A stretch of 64,000 nt of DNA from Caenorhabditis remanei (lineage: Eukaryota > Nematoda > Chromadorea > Rhabditida > Rhabditidae), in NCBI RefSeq assembly GCF_010183535.1, contig NC_071330.1, positions 6,243,717 to 6,307,716 on the forward strand, read 5' to 3'. Below are positions 22,618-33,800 of the stretch, piece after piece. Position 1 is the stretch's first letter; every line of letters starts with the position of its first letter. Position numbers and translations under genes: made by a program. The notes below the pieces were generated by a model that was not told where the DNA came from, ran no database searches, and was given only the letters and a program-made list of their open reading frames with translations.

Positions 22618-24026
22618 ATGTCTCACAACTCCATGATCTACCTGCTTGTCGTCTTCCTCATCTTGATCTCAACAATCACCGTCGACGCGGCGAAAAAGGA
22701 GTGCTCCGGTGGTTGTGAAGAGGATGTTCCAGTCGACTTGGGACTCGTTCTTCCACCGGAACTCTACGAGTCAACTCGTCTCGCTAATCTTCTCGCGAGA
22801 CCATCTTCTCAGTTCAAAAGTAAGTGTTCTTTTTTCTTCTTTCTTTCTTTTTCTTTTCTGAGTGGGTAGACAAATTGAGTTATTAAGAGGAGTCTTCATT
22901 TGAAAATATGGATGTTTTCTGGTATAAGAACATATGGCAGGTTGCTCAATGTCCATGTGACCAACGAATAGTCCAAATAAATGTAATCTTATTGTAAGCG
23001 AATGAACTGTTAACTAGTGACTAGTTAAGATTCTATCAATATATTTTCCTTTCACTTTAGGAACTTCTGGCATCCTTCTCTGGGAAGAGATTACTTTTAT
23101 CAAAAAACAAGTGCCCAGTTTTCACTTTTACTCTTTCTGAACCTTCTCAACCAATTTCTACTATTCTTATCTTTGATCGAAACTCCTGAGCTTCAATCTT
23201 TCTATTCATTTACTGATAAGTTAACATGTCAAAGTTGTCAATCAAATCAGTATTAAATATAAAGTTTGATTTGAGATAATGAGCTCTTTTTGGCCGGTGC
23301 TCAGAGACCAGAAACTCGAAAATTGGATATTGAATAAACATATCGAATTAGGGAATGTACGTAACAGAGACTCTTTTCTTTGAAGTCGGACGAGAACGTT
23401 CAACTTTGTTAGCTTAATGAAATAGTTCAGAGTGCGTCGATGTGTCGTGGCTGAGCTTAAGTTCTTAAGTTTTCAAATACCATTAGTGGAACCTGATGAT
23501 TATCGATAAGCTGATGAAGCTGACTTTGAGATCAAAAGAGCCACAGGAGTCAGTTAACCTGACTTGAATCATTTGATGATTCGATTTCGACTATTGTTTC
23601 TTTATTTTTAAAGCTAGGATGTCAATTAGGCATCACTAAAACGTTTTCCCTATACAAACGGTTAATTTCCCGACATAGTTCATAAGACATCTTATTAAAA
23701 TATGACTATGATTCAACTCTACATAGATCTGAAATTTGTTTTTCCGTGACCTTCTTTCTCCATTAGATTAACCTCAAATTTATTTATCTCCATTTCGTTT
23801 TTCTCGAATTCTAGATGTTTGCGTAGTGATCTAATCACCTGAATTTCTCCCAATGTTTTCTCTTTTTTCCAATCAAATTTGGTCTTACCCAGTGTTTCAA
23901 TCAACTTATTTTTAAAACAAAACTTATATTTTTGCAGTGAAACGAGACTACGACTTCGTTCGATTCGGAAGATCTGCTCCCATCAAAAAGGCATCGTACG
24001 ACTACATTCGTTTCGGGCGAAAATGA
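22618..24026 (+). CDS. flp-25: FMRFamide-like neuropeptide precursor FLP-25
   Basis: Exons 22618-22819 and 23938-24026 give 96 residues. A signal peptide (about 1-25, ending near VDAA) leads to an acidic, cysteine-containing spacer, then two peptides at the C-terminus: DYDFVRFG (71-78), preceded by KR and followed by R, and ASYDYIRFG (86-94), preceded by KK and followed by RK. Processing at basic residues and amidation at the glycines would yield DYDFVRFamide and ASYDYIRFamide, the pair I know from C. elegans FLP-25. The 1.1-kb intron separates the signal/spacer exon from the peptide exon. An acceptor (TTTCCAG, ending at 22591) 27 bases before the ATG suits a 5' UTR intron or trans-splicing. 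AATAAA at 24268-24273 is the likely poly(A) signal. Expected to be released from neurons. Confidence 0.92.
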
Positions 24027-24795
24027 TAACAAATGACATTTCTCTGTCTCTGTAAAGTTCGTGTGCCATCTGCTCTCTCTCTCGCCTTAGATATTTCCAT
24101 CCGAATATGGATCATTCCATTTGCAAATTCCTCTGTATTTCTCTTCATTCCATCGAAACGACCCTCTCTTTTTCTTGGACCATCTGAATAACTGTCTTGT
24201 GATACACGATATTCCCCTATATGAATCTTTTTGTGGATTCTCTTCTTTCTTTTCTTTTTCTTTCTCCAATAAATCGACCGTTAACACACGTTACTCCCTC
24301 TCTCGAGCTCTATGAGACACCAGATTGATTCAGAGCTCTCTGTCCTTCCGTTGTCTACTTCTTCTGATATTTACTACGGTAGATGGAAAAGAAGCAGGTG
24401 AAAATAATGAGGAGAAAATAAGGGAAAATGGAGAGAAACAGAGAGAAACGGGTGACGACGTGATTTCAGCTGTTCCACTCTCTTTCGCTTCTAGTTTTCG
24501 GATGTTTGGCGGATTGTAAAATGAAACGATTTATGAGTGAAAAAAAGAGGGAAGGAAGAGAATAATTGTGAAAATAAAGGTAGAAGAGAAACAATGAACA
24601 TTCACCAATTGTTGAGTTTTCATGAACAAGAAGACAGTTTCTCGGAACATTTCATGCAAGATCTCAAGTTTTTGCTAATATTTCAGTCCTCCTATACTTA
24701 AAAGTTGGACATGCTGTTAGCTAAAAGATACTTTCACTTGGAGCTAATGTAGAGCAAAGCGGAGGGCTCAGCGGAACGTACCGGTTCAATAATTA

Positions 24796-25243
24796 CAGTA
24801 CTGGCCTTAAAATATGCGACACTTGCAGTTTTTAGTTGAAAATGGTGTACTTTGTGACTGAGACACGGACTCCCTGATAGTCTCACAATATTGATTGTTT
24901 ATGGACTATACAGACCACGAGTAGAGCTTTATTTTTGTAGTTGACAACTTTTTTGTACGGGGTCATTCTAAGAAGTTATCAGTCGTCAAAGAAATTTCTC
25001 GCAATTGTTGCCCTTTTTCATTGCTAAAAGGAGAAATTTTTGAGCTGTTTACATAGACTGCCTGTAGCTTCTCAAGATGTGCCCATACAAAAAAGTTGTC
25101 AACTATAAAAATGAAGCTCTCATTATAATCTGTATAGTCCATAAACAATCAATATTGTGAGACTATCAGGGAGGGAGGCAGTCACAATATTGACAATTTT
25201 CATTTAAAAACTGCAAGTGTCGCATTCTTTATGGTCAGTACTG
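24796..25243. mobile_element. Inverted-repeat (MITE-like) element with TA flanks
   Basis: The two ends are imperfect inverted repeats. Outermost CAGTACTGGCC pairs with GGTCAGTACTG, followed by a shared TGCGACACTTGCAGTTTTTA, and the complementarity continues (for example CTCACAATATTGATTG...CAATCAATATTGTGAG) over arms of roughly 170 bases. Flanking TA dinucleotides (24794-24795 and 25244-25245) match the target-site duplication of Tc1/mariner-type transposition. There is no transposase ORF, so it is non-autonomous. Confidence 0.85.
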
Positions 25244-25461
25244 TACATGACTCTATGAATAATCTTCATGACATTCAACCTTTTTCCTTGGTCATCCTTT
25301 CAGTATCTTCTCTGCAACAAACATCATTCTTGTTTGATCGGTTGGAGCACACACACTCTCTAATGACGACACCAGTCACATTGTCCAAGAAATTGATAAG
25401 AAAAGAGTTGGAAGAAGGTGTTATTTGATGGAAAAGACGAGATACACGAACAAGAATACGA

Positions 25462-25506
25462 AGATAAGATCATCATTCAACCAAACAGCGGTTACATTGC
25501 TTATCT
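25462..25506. promoter_or_regulatory. Pair of GATA sites upstream of crn-6
   Basis: AGATAAG at 25462-25468 (plus) and again at 25500-25506 (minus), about 340-390 bases before the crn-6 start. GATA sites of this kind are bound by intestinal ELT factors in C. elegans; use here is inferred. Confidence 0.35.
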
Positions 25507-25782
25507 TGATATTATGGGCGGTGCACAGTGTGCCACGTCATCAGAATTTTTATTGATGTAGGTCAGGAACGGTTCCTTTGAGTGCAGACTCTTCTTGGTC
25601 TCTCTTTTTATATCAGCACGTGACTTCAAACTTTCTCCGAAAAGCAAAAGTACATTTTCCGGAATAATCTCTTCCAAAAAGAGCAGTCCAAACTGGTCAA
25701 CTAGGTGACAAACCCTCTCTACAAAAGCCTGAAGAATGCTCTACAGAAAATAATCGTCTTATTTCTCTTCATTTCACACCTC

Positions 25783-25790
25783 TATAAATA
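25783..25790 (+). promoter_or_regulatory. TATA box of crn-6
   Basis: TATAAATA, 58 bases upstream of the start codon. A TTTTTTCAG acceptor directly abuts the ATG, so the message is probably trans-spliced with a near-zero leader. Confidence 0.6.
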
Positions 25791-25847
25791 GTCATCTTCG
25801 TTCTTAACTCCGTCTTTTCATTTTTTATTTTTTAAATATTTTTTCAG

Positions 25848-27945
25848 ATGATTCGACCACTTATCCTACTAATTTCTCTACTTGGAGTATCATATGCAGC
25901 CATTCAATGCAAGGATAATAACGGGAATAACGTGGATTGGTGAGTATAAAATCCAAGTGTATTTAATTTTTTTTAAAGCAAAAATGAAGGTCTGGATGAA
26001 CGGGTTCATTGCTGAATTATACTAGTTTTTGCTTTTGTTTCAGGGTCAAAATTGTCTCATAAGCAGAGTTTCATCTAAACAAAAATTAATCCTTTTTTGT
26101 ACTAGCTCTCAGGGAAATAGTTGTATTTATATCATTGGCTACGTTTTTAACTGAAAACTTCACAAAAGAGAGTGTATTGACAGTTTATTGAGCGACCTGA
26201 TACTTGTATCTTCTTACAGTTCAGACCATTCAGACTTCCATTTTAAAATTTTTTTATGTGCGCTCATCTGACACCCAGAAGACACAGCCTCCAATTTGTA
26301 AACTGTTCTTCAGTTCTCTCTGAATCATTATCATAAAATATTTCTAGTTTTAACTTTTCCCTTTGGCCTGTCAGAACTTATCAATGAACTTATCAAGAAC
26401 ATCACATTCCTCGCTAATCGGCTTTCCATACAAATCTCCGAACTGATTTTTTTCAATTTTCAAAATTTATAACTTTTCAGGTTTGTTTTCTACAAACTTC
26501 CTCATCTCTGGGACCATCCGAACAATGTTCCGATTTCAAATGGAACTGGATTCATGTATTTTGATGTAAATAATAAGAATTGGGTATGTACTTAATATCG
26601 AAGTCTCACATCAAACTTCAATTTTCAGAAATTGATGCCTCAAGGAATGGATGTACAGAACAACGCAGTTTACTACACTCTTCAGCAATACTACACATCA
26701 AATAATCAAACGGTACACTCATTTTCACTACTTTAAATGAAGCAATTCCAAATTATTTCAGACATTCCAATACTTGTATAACGACGAATGGCCAGATAGC
26801 ACGATTTGGAGTAACAGTTCTGGGCATGCTAAGGGAGTTACAGTATTCGATCAATACACAGGATTCTGGATGATCCACAGTATTCCGAAATTCCCGAGTG
26901 TCGATCAGTTTAGATTCCCATCGAATGCTCATTATTACGGGCAAATGGGAATTTGTATTTCATTCAATTATGCTTCTCTTGGGGATATTGGTAAGCGAGA
27001 AATAGGGGAATGATGTAAGAGAGATATATGGATTTTCAGCTCAACAACTATTCTACTATAACACATTCACTTATAAATTCAACTTGCCACAAAGCTTTGC
27101 CAACGCTTTCCCAGTATTGAATCAATTGCAAAAATTGGAATATAATAAGGTGAGAATTAATTCTCCTGATTAGTTCTTTGCAACCAACTGAAGTGTTCAT
27201 ATGTTTTGGAGAAGCGCAGTGTTAAAAAATCGATCGCACAGATAAAATTGAAAACTACAGTTCTTCTAAACCTTGAATTTCCAGAGCCCTCCACTAACCT
27301 CCATCAAAGTTCTGAAATCCCTTGCTGGCCAGAATTTCAAACATTTTGCCAAAACTGGAGAATGGGGAAAAGGTATTTCTAGAAGAGTTATCTTTCCAGA
27401 ATCGAATTCTCTATTTTCAGATCTTTACAACGATATCGTCGGACCAGAACTCAAATCCTCAATCAAAGTTGAAACATGGAATCACCAGAGTGGAGATGAA
27501 CTCAATCTTCCATCTATGTGTGACCCGAATAAGCAACAATCGGTAAGATTTTGAGAGGGATATCATAAAAATTATTATATTTTTAGACAATGAGTGCCAA
27601 ATACATTCGTCTTCCCTACGGTGTCAACTACACAAGTTATGAAGATCACTCGAAATTCGTCGTTGCTTACAGTGAAATCTCATCGAAACCAGCGATTCCA
27701 TATGTTTGTATCGGAGATATTAATAGACAGGTTGGTAGGAAACTCTGAAAATAAATTCTGAAGTTATTCAATTTCAGACTCACCAACTTCATCGTGGAGG
27801 TGGAACAATGTGTATTTACAACCAAGACACGTATTTCCAATATGCGAATGTCATCGCAGAAGTAGTTTATTGTAGCAGAGCAAATGCCGAAAAGGTACAC
27901 GCTTTGGAGACGAATAGATACAGAAGACACGTCGTCTCTGATTGA
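25848..27945 (+). CDS. crn-6: DNase II-type acid deoxyribonuclease (CRN-6-like)
   Basis: Nine exons: 25848-25939, 26481-26583, 26629-26712, 26762-26990, 27040-27149, 27285-27372, 27421-27542, 27587-27730, 27778-27945; 1140 nt, 379 residues, the usual DNase II length. A signal peptide (MIRPLILLISLLGVSYA) is followed by the family pattern: VDWFVFYKLPH near the mature N-terminus, SSGHAKG with the first HxK pair (H115, K117), GFWMIHSIPKFP, and DHSKF with the second HxK pair (H297, K299). The two HxK motifs form the single-strand-cleaving, metal-independent active site related to phospholipase D. These lysosomal or secreted enzymes degrade DNA of engulfed apoptotic cells and food. C. elegans has three (nuc-1, crn-6, crn-7); adjacency to flp-25 favours crn-6. 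Confidence 0.92.
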
Positions 27946-28482
27946 ATTATAAATTGAATCTTCCATTGTATTGGATATATCTCTCATTTATCCATCATTT
28001 CTATCGTTTATAGCTCCAACTACCTCTGAAAATTAAGTATTGAGCAGTGGGAAAATGAGAAGGGAAAAGAGATTTTATGTAAATAATTTTGTAGATTTTT
28101 GAGCTGGTTTAATTACTTTTTGCCAGAATTCCTCGTTTTATTAGTATTCCGAAATTGTCAAAAATGAGATTTTTCAGTTGGTTCAGCCATTTTTAGTTTG
28201 TGTAATTATCCTACACTGCACAATAATGATAAGAAAAGAGAACAAGTCGGAAAATCTAAGTGTTCAATTTTCAAAATTTCTGTAGCCAATGACTTTTCTT
28301 CTCATATAATTCTCGAAATTCCCACTGCTCTTTTTCTCAATCCCACCATATTTCAGGTGACACTCATCTTCCTTCTTACTTCTATTCTTTCTTACATTTT
28401 GTGGTTGTGAATACATTTCAATATTTTACAAAATTATACAGACACTCTTTATTCTACAATATTTTCAATAACTGACAGAATA
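27946..28482. other. Convergent intergenic region
   Basis: 3' ends of crn-6 (plus) and the Lys/Ser-rich gene (minus). Minus-strand AATAAA at 28453-28448 serves the latter; I see no perfect AATAAA for crn-6. Confidence 0.55.
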
Positions 28483-30353
28483 CTACTGTCTATTGCTCTT
28501 CTCTTCCGAATCAAATGCAAGTTCTTTCCCTCCAACAATCACTTTCTTCGGAACAATTGTCATTGGTTTATCCGATGCTCCGAGAGCTTCACCAGCAACA
28601 ATTTGCATGTCGATTGTCATTTGAACCTGGAAACGTCGCCATGAAAAACAATTAAAATTCAAAAAGTACCATATTCTTTCCGTCCGGTGTTTTTCCAAAG
28701 ATGACAATTTTATTGTTTCCAGTTGATGGAATCTCTGCCGGAGGAGCAACAACACTCGTCTGTCTCGAAGCACTTGAACTCTGCAAATTATCTTTTTTCA
28801 GTTTTGTTTTCTCATTTTAACTGACCGCCGGTTTTTTTGTCCCGAATAACGACTTTGGTTGCTGCTTTATTCCAGAGCATCCAGCTGGTTGTTTCGGTTG
28901 GAAACGTCTCTGAGCGGGTGTAAGTTTCGCGACGTCATAAACAACATGACTCTGATTCGGATCAATGACATTTTGTGGAGTACGTGGAGCCACATCACTC
29001 ATATTACGAGTACATTGTCCTGCTCCAGGAAAATTGTATGCTGGAGTTGGGTTTCCTTTGCGACTTTTAGATGAAAGACCGGCCGGTGGATTTCGTTTCA
29101 TTGGGACATTCTTGATGGTTGGAGCTGCTGGAGGAGCACTGAAGAAAAGAAAGATTAGTTTTATATTACTTTTTGGACTCACTTATTCATGACACCTGGC
29201 AAATAAACACTATTATCTCCCTTCTTCACAACTCCAGATTGACCGAATGCAGGTGTCTGTTCCATCTTTTTCGATTTCGTCGACTTCATCGATTTTTTCG
29301 ATTTTTTCGAAAAGTCAGGATCCATTCTCTCCGAAGGTTGTTTCTTAGCAACTTTTCCTGATTTTGTTGACTTCTGCGAGAGCCCCAGTTTCTTCGATTT
29401 CCCAGATTTAGTCGACTTTCCAGATGCGTCCAAACGCTTTCTTCTCTTCCCTGATTTCTTCGATTTAGTCTTTTTCGACTTTTTCGACTTGGTTGACTTT
29501 TCCGGTATCATGGAATCTTGCAATGCATCATGCTGCTTCTTCTGCTCCTCATGTCTTTTCAAAGCATTGATTTCGGCGATTGGAGAACGTCTTCTAGTTT
29601 TAGAAGCACCCGAAAGACGCGAAAGACGATTGACGCTCTGAGAAGAATAGATTAATAAGAGCACTGGTATAGATTACTACCTTCTCACTTTTCGGAATAC
29701 CAGTTTTCATTGATTCCGACATTTCCGAGTTTATCGACGATTGATTGTTCAGTGGTTTTCTATCAAAACTGCTCAGTTGAGAGGCAGTTGACATGTCAGT
29801 CTGAAAATGTTTCATTCATTTTATTCTGCTCAAATTTTAAACTCACATTGGTCCAAGTAACGTTAGTAACACTTTGTGGTGTCTCCATTGACTGACTCCC
29901 ACCGAGACTTTTCGTTTGTCTTCCGAAAAGACTTCCTCTTCTCAAATCATTCATAATGATTTCTGGGGACGTCGGTGCTTGAGCAGTCTTTGGAGTTGAA
30001 GTGGCCGAGCTGGCGCGTCCGGATCCAGCAGAAGTATCAGATAGACCCGAGTTGCTAAAAGGGGGGAAGTTAGAACATACAGAAAATTCTGAAACGTACG
30101 ATTCAAAATCCGACGGTGTTCCTCCGATTGCCGTGTTCACCGAATTGGACAACGCAGTCGGGATCAGACGAGGATCGGTCAGAGGCTCTGCCGTCATCAT
30201 GCTCAACGAACGGGCGGTTGGTGGACATACCGAACCGACACTTGATGAACTTTTCGCTTGGTTTGGCTGAAATTTAACAGGCTCAAGATGATGTTTCATT
30301 CAGACTCTCAAACAATGGAAAAGTTGTCTTACCGATTTAGACGGTTTGCTCAT
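28483..30353 (-). CDS. Lys/Ser-rich, mostly disordered protein of unknown function
   Basis: Eight exons: 30353-30333, 30266-30100, 30054-29847, 29800-29681, 29637-29183, 29138-28826, 28780-28670, 28626-28483; 1539 nt, 512 residues. The first third is Ser/Thr/Pro-rich with several SP/TP sites (for example TPKTAQAPTSPE). The middle (about 190-310) is strongly basic, built on repeated KSTKSKK, KSKK and KSGK units. The last 70 residues look more ordered (NKIVIFGKTPDGKNMVQM, then VIVGGKEL). There is no signal peptide, transmembrane helix or family motif I recognise. Composition suggests a nuclear, chromatin- or microtubule-binding, phosphorylated protein (inference). An acceptor TTTTTAG about 66 bases upstream suits trans-splicing; poly(A) signal at 28453-28448. 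The last-but-two intron uses a GTCAGT donor. Confidence 0.85.
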
Positions 30354-30535
30354 TTCGATATCCGAGTGGATGCTAACGAGCTCTATTGCTGTTCGATTGC
30401 AAAATGACTCATCCTTCTAAAAATTTAGTTTTTTATCTTCGATTTTTACAACAAAAAAATAGGGAATGAGGTAAATACACGTGGAAATTAATAAGCAGTT
30501 TTTGAAAACAAATTTGCGGGAGTTCAAATAAAAAG

Positions 30536-30815
30536 TTATCCAGTTTTATCGTACTGTTTCGAAATATTTTCGTAATCCTGCTCCTCCAAACCAAATTTTT
30601 CTAGCTTTGAACGATCCGGATAGATAGACCAGAAGAAGTTGATCTAGTTGACAAGAAATATGTGAGTTTACTAAAGAATTTGCGAGAAAACAAAATTGAT
30701 AATTTCCGAATTGCTCCGTTGATGTGCCACCACTTCCATCGGATTTCTTGATCACCGAGAGATATTTTTCGGTAGCCTGATGACAAATGGCAATGGAAAT
30801 TATGTCTTTCAGCAT
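30536..30815 (-). CDS. Tentative small gene upstream of the Lys/Ser-rich gene
   Basis: The C-terminal exon 30643-30536 is the best evidence: after a CAACTAG acceptor it encodes a hydrophilic, coding-like end containing YPDRSKLEKFGLEEQDYEN and ending QYDKTG, then TAA. A compatible first exon is 30815-30756 (MLKDIISIAICHQATEKYLS) using a GTGATC donor, giving 55 residues. The donor is weak and other first exons are possible. The gap of about 180 bases to the next start on the same strand would fit an operon pair, but I see no supporting U-rich element. Not recognised. Confidence 0.3.
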
Positions 30816-33800
30816 TCTTCAAAACGATGTTTAAAAGGTACAACGAAGAAAAATTTGTTTTCGACAACTTATTCCTGTTCCTATTGTATTACATTTCTAT
30901 TCATTGTTCTTGAAGTTTTCTCTATTAATTGTAGCTTACCTTTGCAAAGGCGCCTTTGTAATTTCTTGTAGTCTTTTTTCTTCCCTTAGTAAATTCCTTT
31001 AGCTTTTTCTATGCTGATGTGTCTCACTCCGAGACACTCCGGTACAAGCTCGTCTTTTTTATTTTTTCTGTTGCGAAAATTGTAATTGTTTCTACATTTT
31101 TCTGTGTAGATACAGTTCCGATATAATATTTTTAGATTTCTTCGAATAATTTGGCTGAAATTTTTTTTTTAAGTACAGTATATTCGGGAACTAAACTATA
31201 AATCCTGGCAAGTTGTTTAATTTGACATTTTCTGCGACCCTTCTTCAAATCACTTTCGGAAAAGTGAGGTTGTGAAAACTTCGAAACCCAATCATTCTTC
31301 GTCAATGCAGTAATCAATGACGATTCCCCGCCCACATCATCGTTGCTATATCAGAACGTTTTTTAATTGAGAACCATGCAACCTTTTCAGTCTGAAGTGT
31401 CTCCAACCTGAAAATCTTCATGTTATAACAAAACTGAGAGTTGTCACAAAGATATCTTTATTCATGAATTCAAAATAGCGGAAAAAAAAGAGGAACATCC
31501 TCTCCTTAGATTCTCGGATTCAAAAAGATTGAAGTTCAGAGGAAGAGGAGAAGAAGGCATGAGTGAAGTGTCTCCCACAAGTATCATGTCAAACATTGTC
31601 TCTTTTATTTGTTTCAAAACACAACCTTTCTTCCTCTTTCTCTCTTCTTTTATCCTCAGAATTCCCGCTCTCATTCCATCTATTTCTAATCTTTGTCTTC
31701 TTCAGGTAACTCTTCTTATCAATTGCTCTCATCATCTTTTTCACATGAACCCAATAACCAACCAATAATTCGAATTGTTCCACGGGATACGTATGTGTGT
31801 GTGTGTAAAAGCTAATAAAAAGTTTTCAAGTATCGGAAGAAGGGATTTTTGTTCTTCTATTCTTTTTTCTTATTATTTTTCTCACCTGTTTTTTTTCTGC
31901 TTCCCACCTGACAACTATTTGAACAGCGTGTTCACAAGAACATGTAGATTCAGAGGAGTTCTTCCAAATTTTCCCGTTGTGCACGTACAGTAATATCTGT
32001 GTCAGAAAAGACGTTTTCATTAAGATGGTCTCTCAAATAAAAGAACATTCAGTTCTAGTTTTGAAGCACATTGAAAATTTTCTGCCTGAATCAGACAGTG
32101 ATCTCTGTTTCAATAATTTCAGATTCCTAATGTTTCAAAGCTCAAAATTCAGTACAACTTCATTCATCACATGACTTTGATTGGTTTCATTTTTCTAATT
32201 ATCAGATTTATATTAATTTCTGAAACCTGAAAGTTCAATTTCCTTTCACCTGCCATGATTTGCTTATAATTCAATTATAAACTTTAAAAATATAATTCTT
32301 ACAATTAAAGAGTCCCCTTTTTCAGAACCTGAATCTTCCTTTTTCTTCTTTTTCGTCCCCTCATAATCCCATTGTGTCATCAGATTTCATGCTCGTCGGA
32401 GCATAGAGAATTCTCTCAAAAACTGACCCTAATATAGAAAAATAGTTGTTGCCACACACAAAGTGTCTCTTCTTCTTTAGAATATCCAGAATACTGTAGT
32501 AGTCATTCTTCCGTGAATTCGGAAAAGGAATTAAAGAGAAAAAAAAGAAATGAATGAACTTGTCGAGCTTTGATTTGGTCGAGTGACCACTCTCTTCTCT
32601 CCTTTATATTGTTCCCAGAAAAGAAAAACCAAAAAACCACTTGTTTTCTTTTTTTTCTATTAGTACTACAAAGCATTCCATTTATGAAAAGAAGTACCAT
32701 TTTTTCTACGCAAAAGTTATATTTTCTCTTATTCCAACATCTGATAATTACCCTTTCTGCATGAGAAATGTGGGGGTGGAAAAATGAGAAAACATGAATC
32801 GGATTTCAGTTAAATTCTTTAAAAACAAATGGTAGGAAAAGAGGAGCGGCTAAAGTGGTTTTAAGTGACTCAAAATCTTATTTAGTTTTGGTTTAGTCAT
32901 TGTGGAAAAGCTAAGGGAGTGATATCCCACTGACCGTGTTTACTTTTTCATTGTGAGGGGGAAGAGATTTCTGGTTGAACAGATAGTTTCTGTTAACGGT
33001 CAGTTTCAATGTTCAATGGTTCTAGCACCCAGAACTTGAACTTTTTGCAACTCATAGAACCTTCTATTTTTTGAACTCTATATTAGCGATTTTTTTTCCA
33101 TTTGAACCCTGAAGTATCTATCAGTACATCGGTCATTGGTAGAAAGTTTTGTAAACAGCTCTCACTAAATTTCACTTCTACCAATCCATCATTTCAAAAA
33201 CTCAGCTGGTAATCCTAGATTTTATCATGATTGATTTCAACTTCTACAACTCTTTTTTCTTATTCTAAAAATGAAACACTTTTTTGGGGGAGAAAAATAT
33301 TGAAAGATGGAGATCCATGTTTATTGGGTGGACAGGGTTGCCATGTTTTGAAATATTTCTTCTTTTCTCGAGTGCTCTTCTTATACTTTTGCAATAAGGG
33401 AAAAAGAACATTTTCTTATTTTCGGTGAAGTTTTCTTATGACCTTGATTTTTTCTCTTTTTTTTTGCTCAAAAATGTTTGATAACCAGAAAGAGGCGCTT
33501 CTTCTTCTTCTTATTTTTCTCAAATTCATAAAAACGCTTGAGTAAATTCCAATTTTCATAAATTGGAATATGATTCATCGAATTTTATGCAAAAAAGTGA
33601 AAATCAAACTCAATGGACGCTGATTTTTCTACTTTTTCTTGTCCGTTTGCCCACTTTTTAAAAAGAATTTCTAGGTATTCACGGTGATTAGAACGTGACA
33701 AAAAGACTAAAAGATCACGAAGAATATCTGTTCGTTTTTTTAGTCAAGGGTTTTTTCTAAAAATCAGAATGCACTTTAGCAAAAAAAGAATTTTTAGAAG

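Larger units (their letters stand above)
24027..25847. other. Intergenic region flp-25 to crn-6
   Basis: Contains the flp-25 3' UTR (to about 24290), an inverted-repeat element (listed separately), and the crn-6 promoter. No additional gene. Confidence 0.6.
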
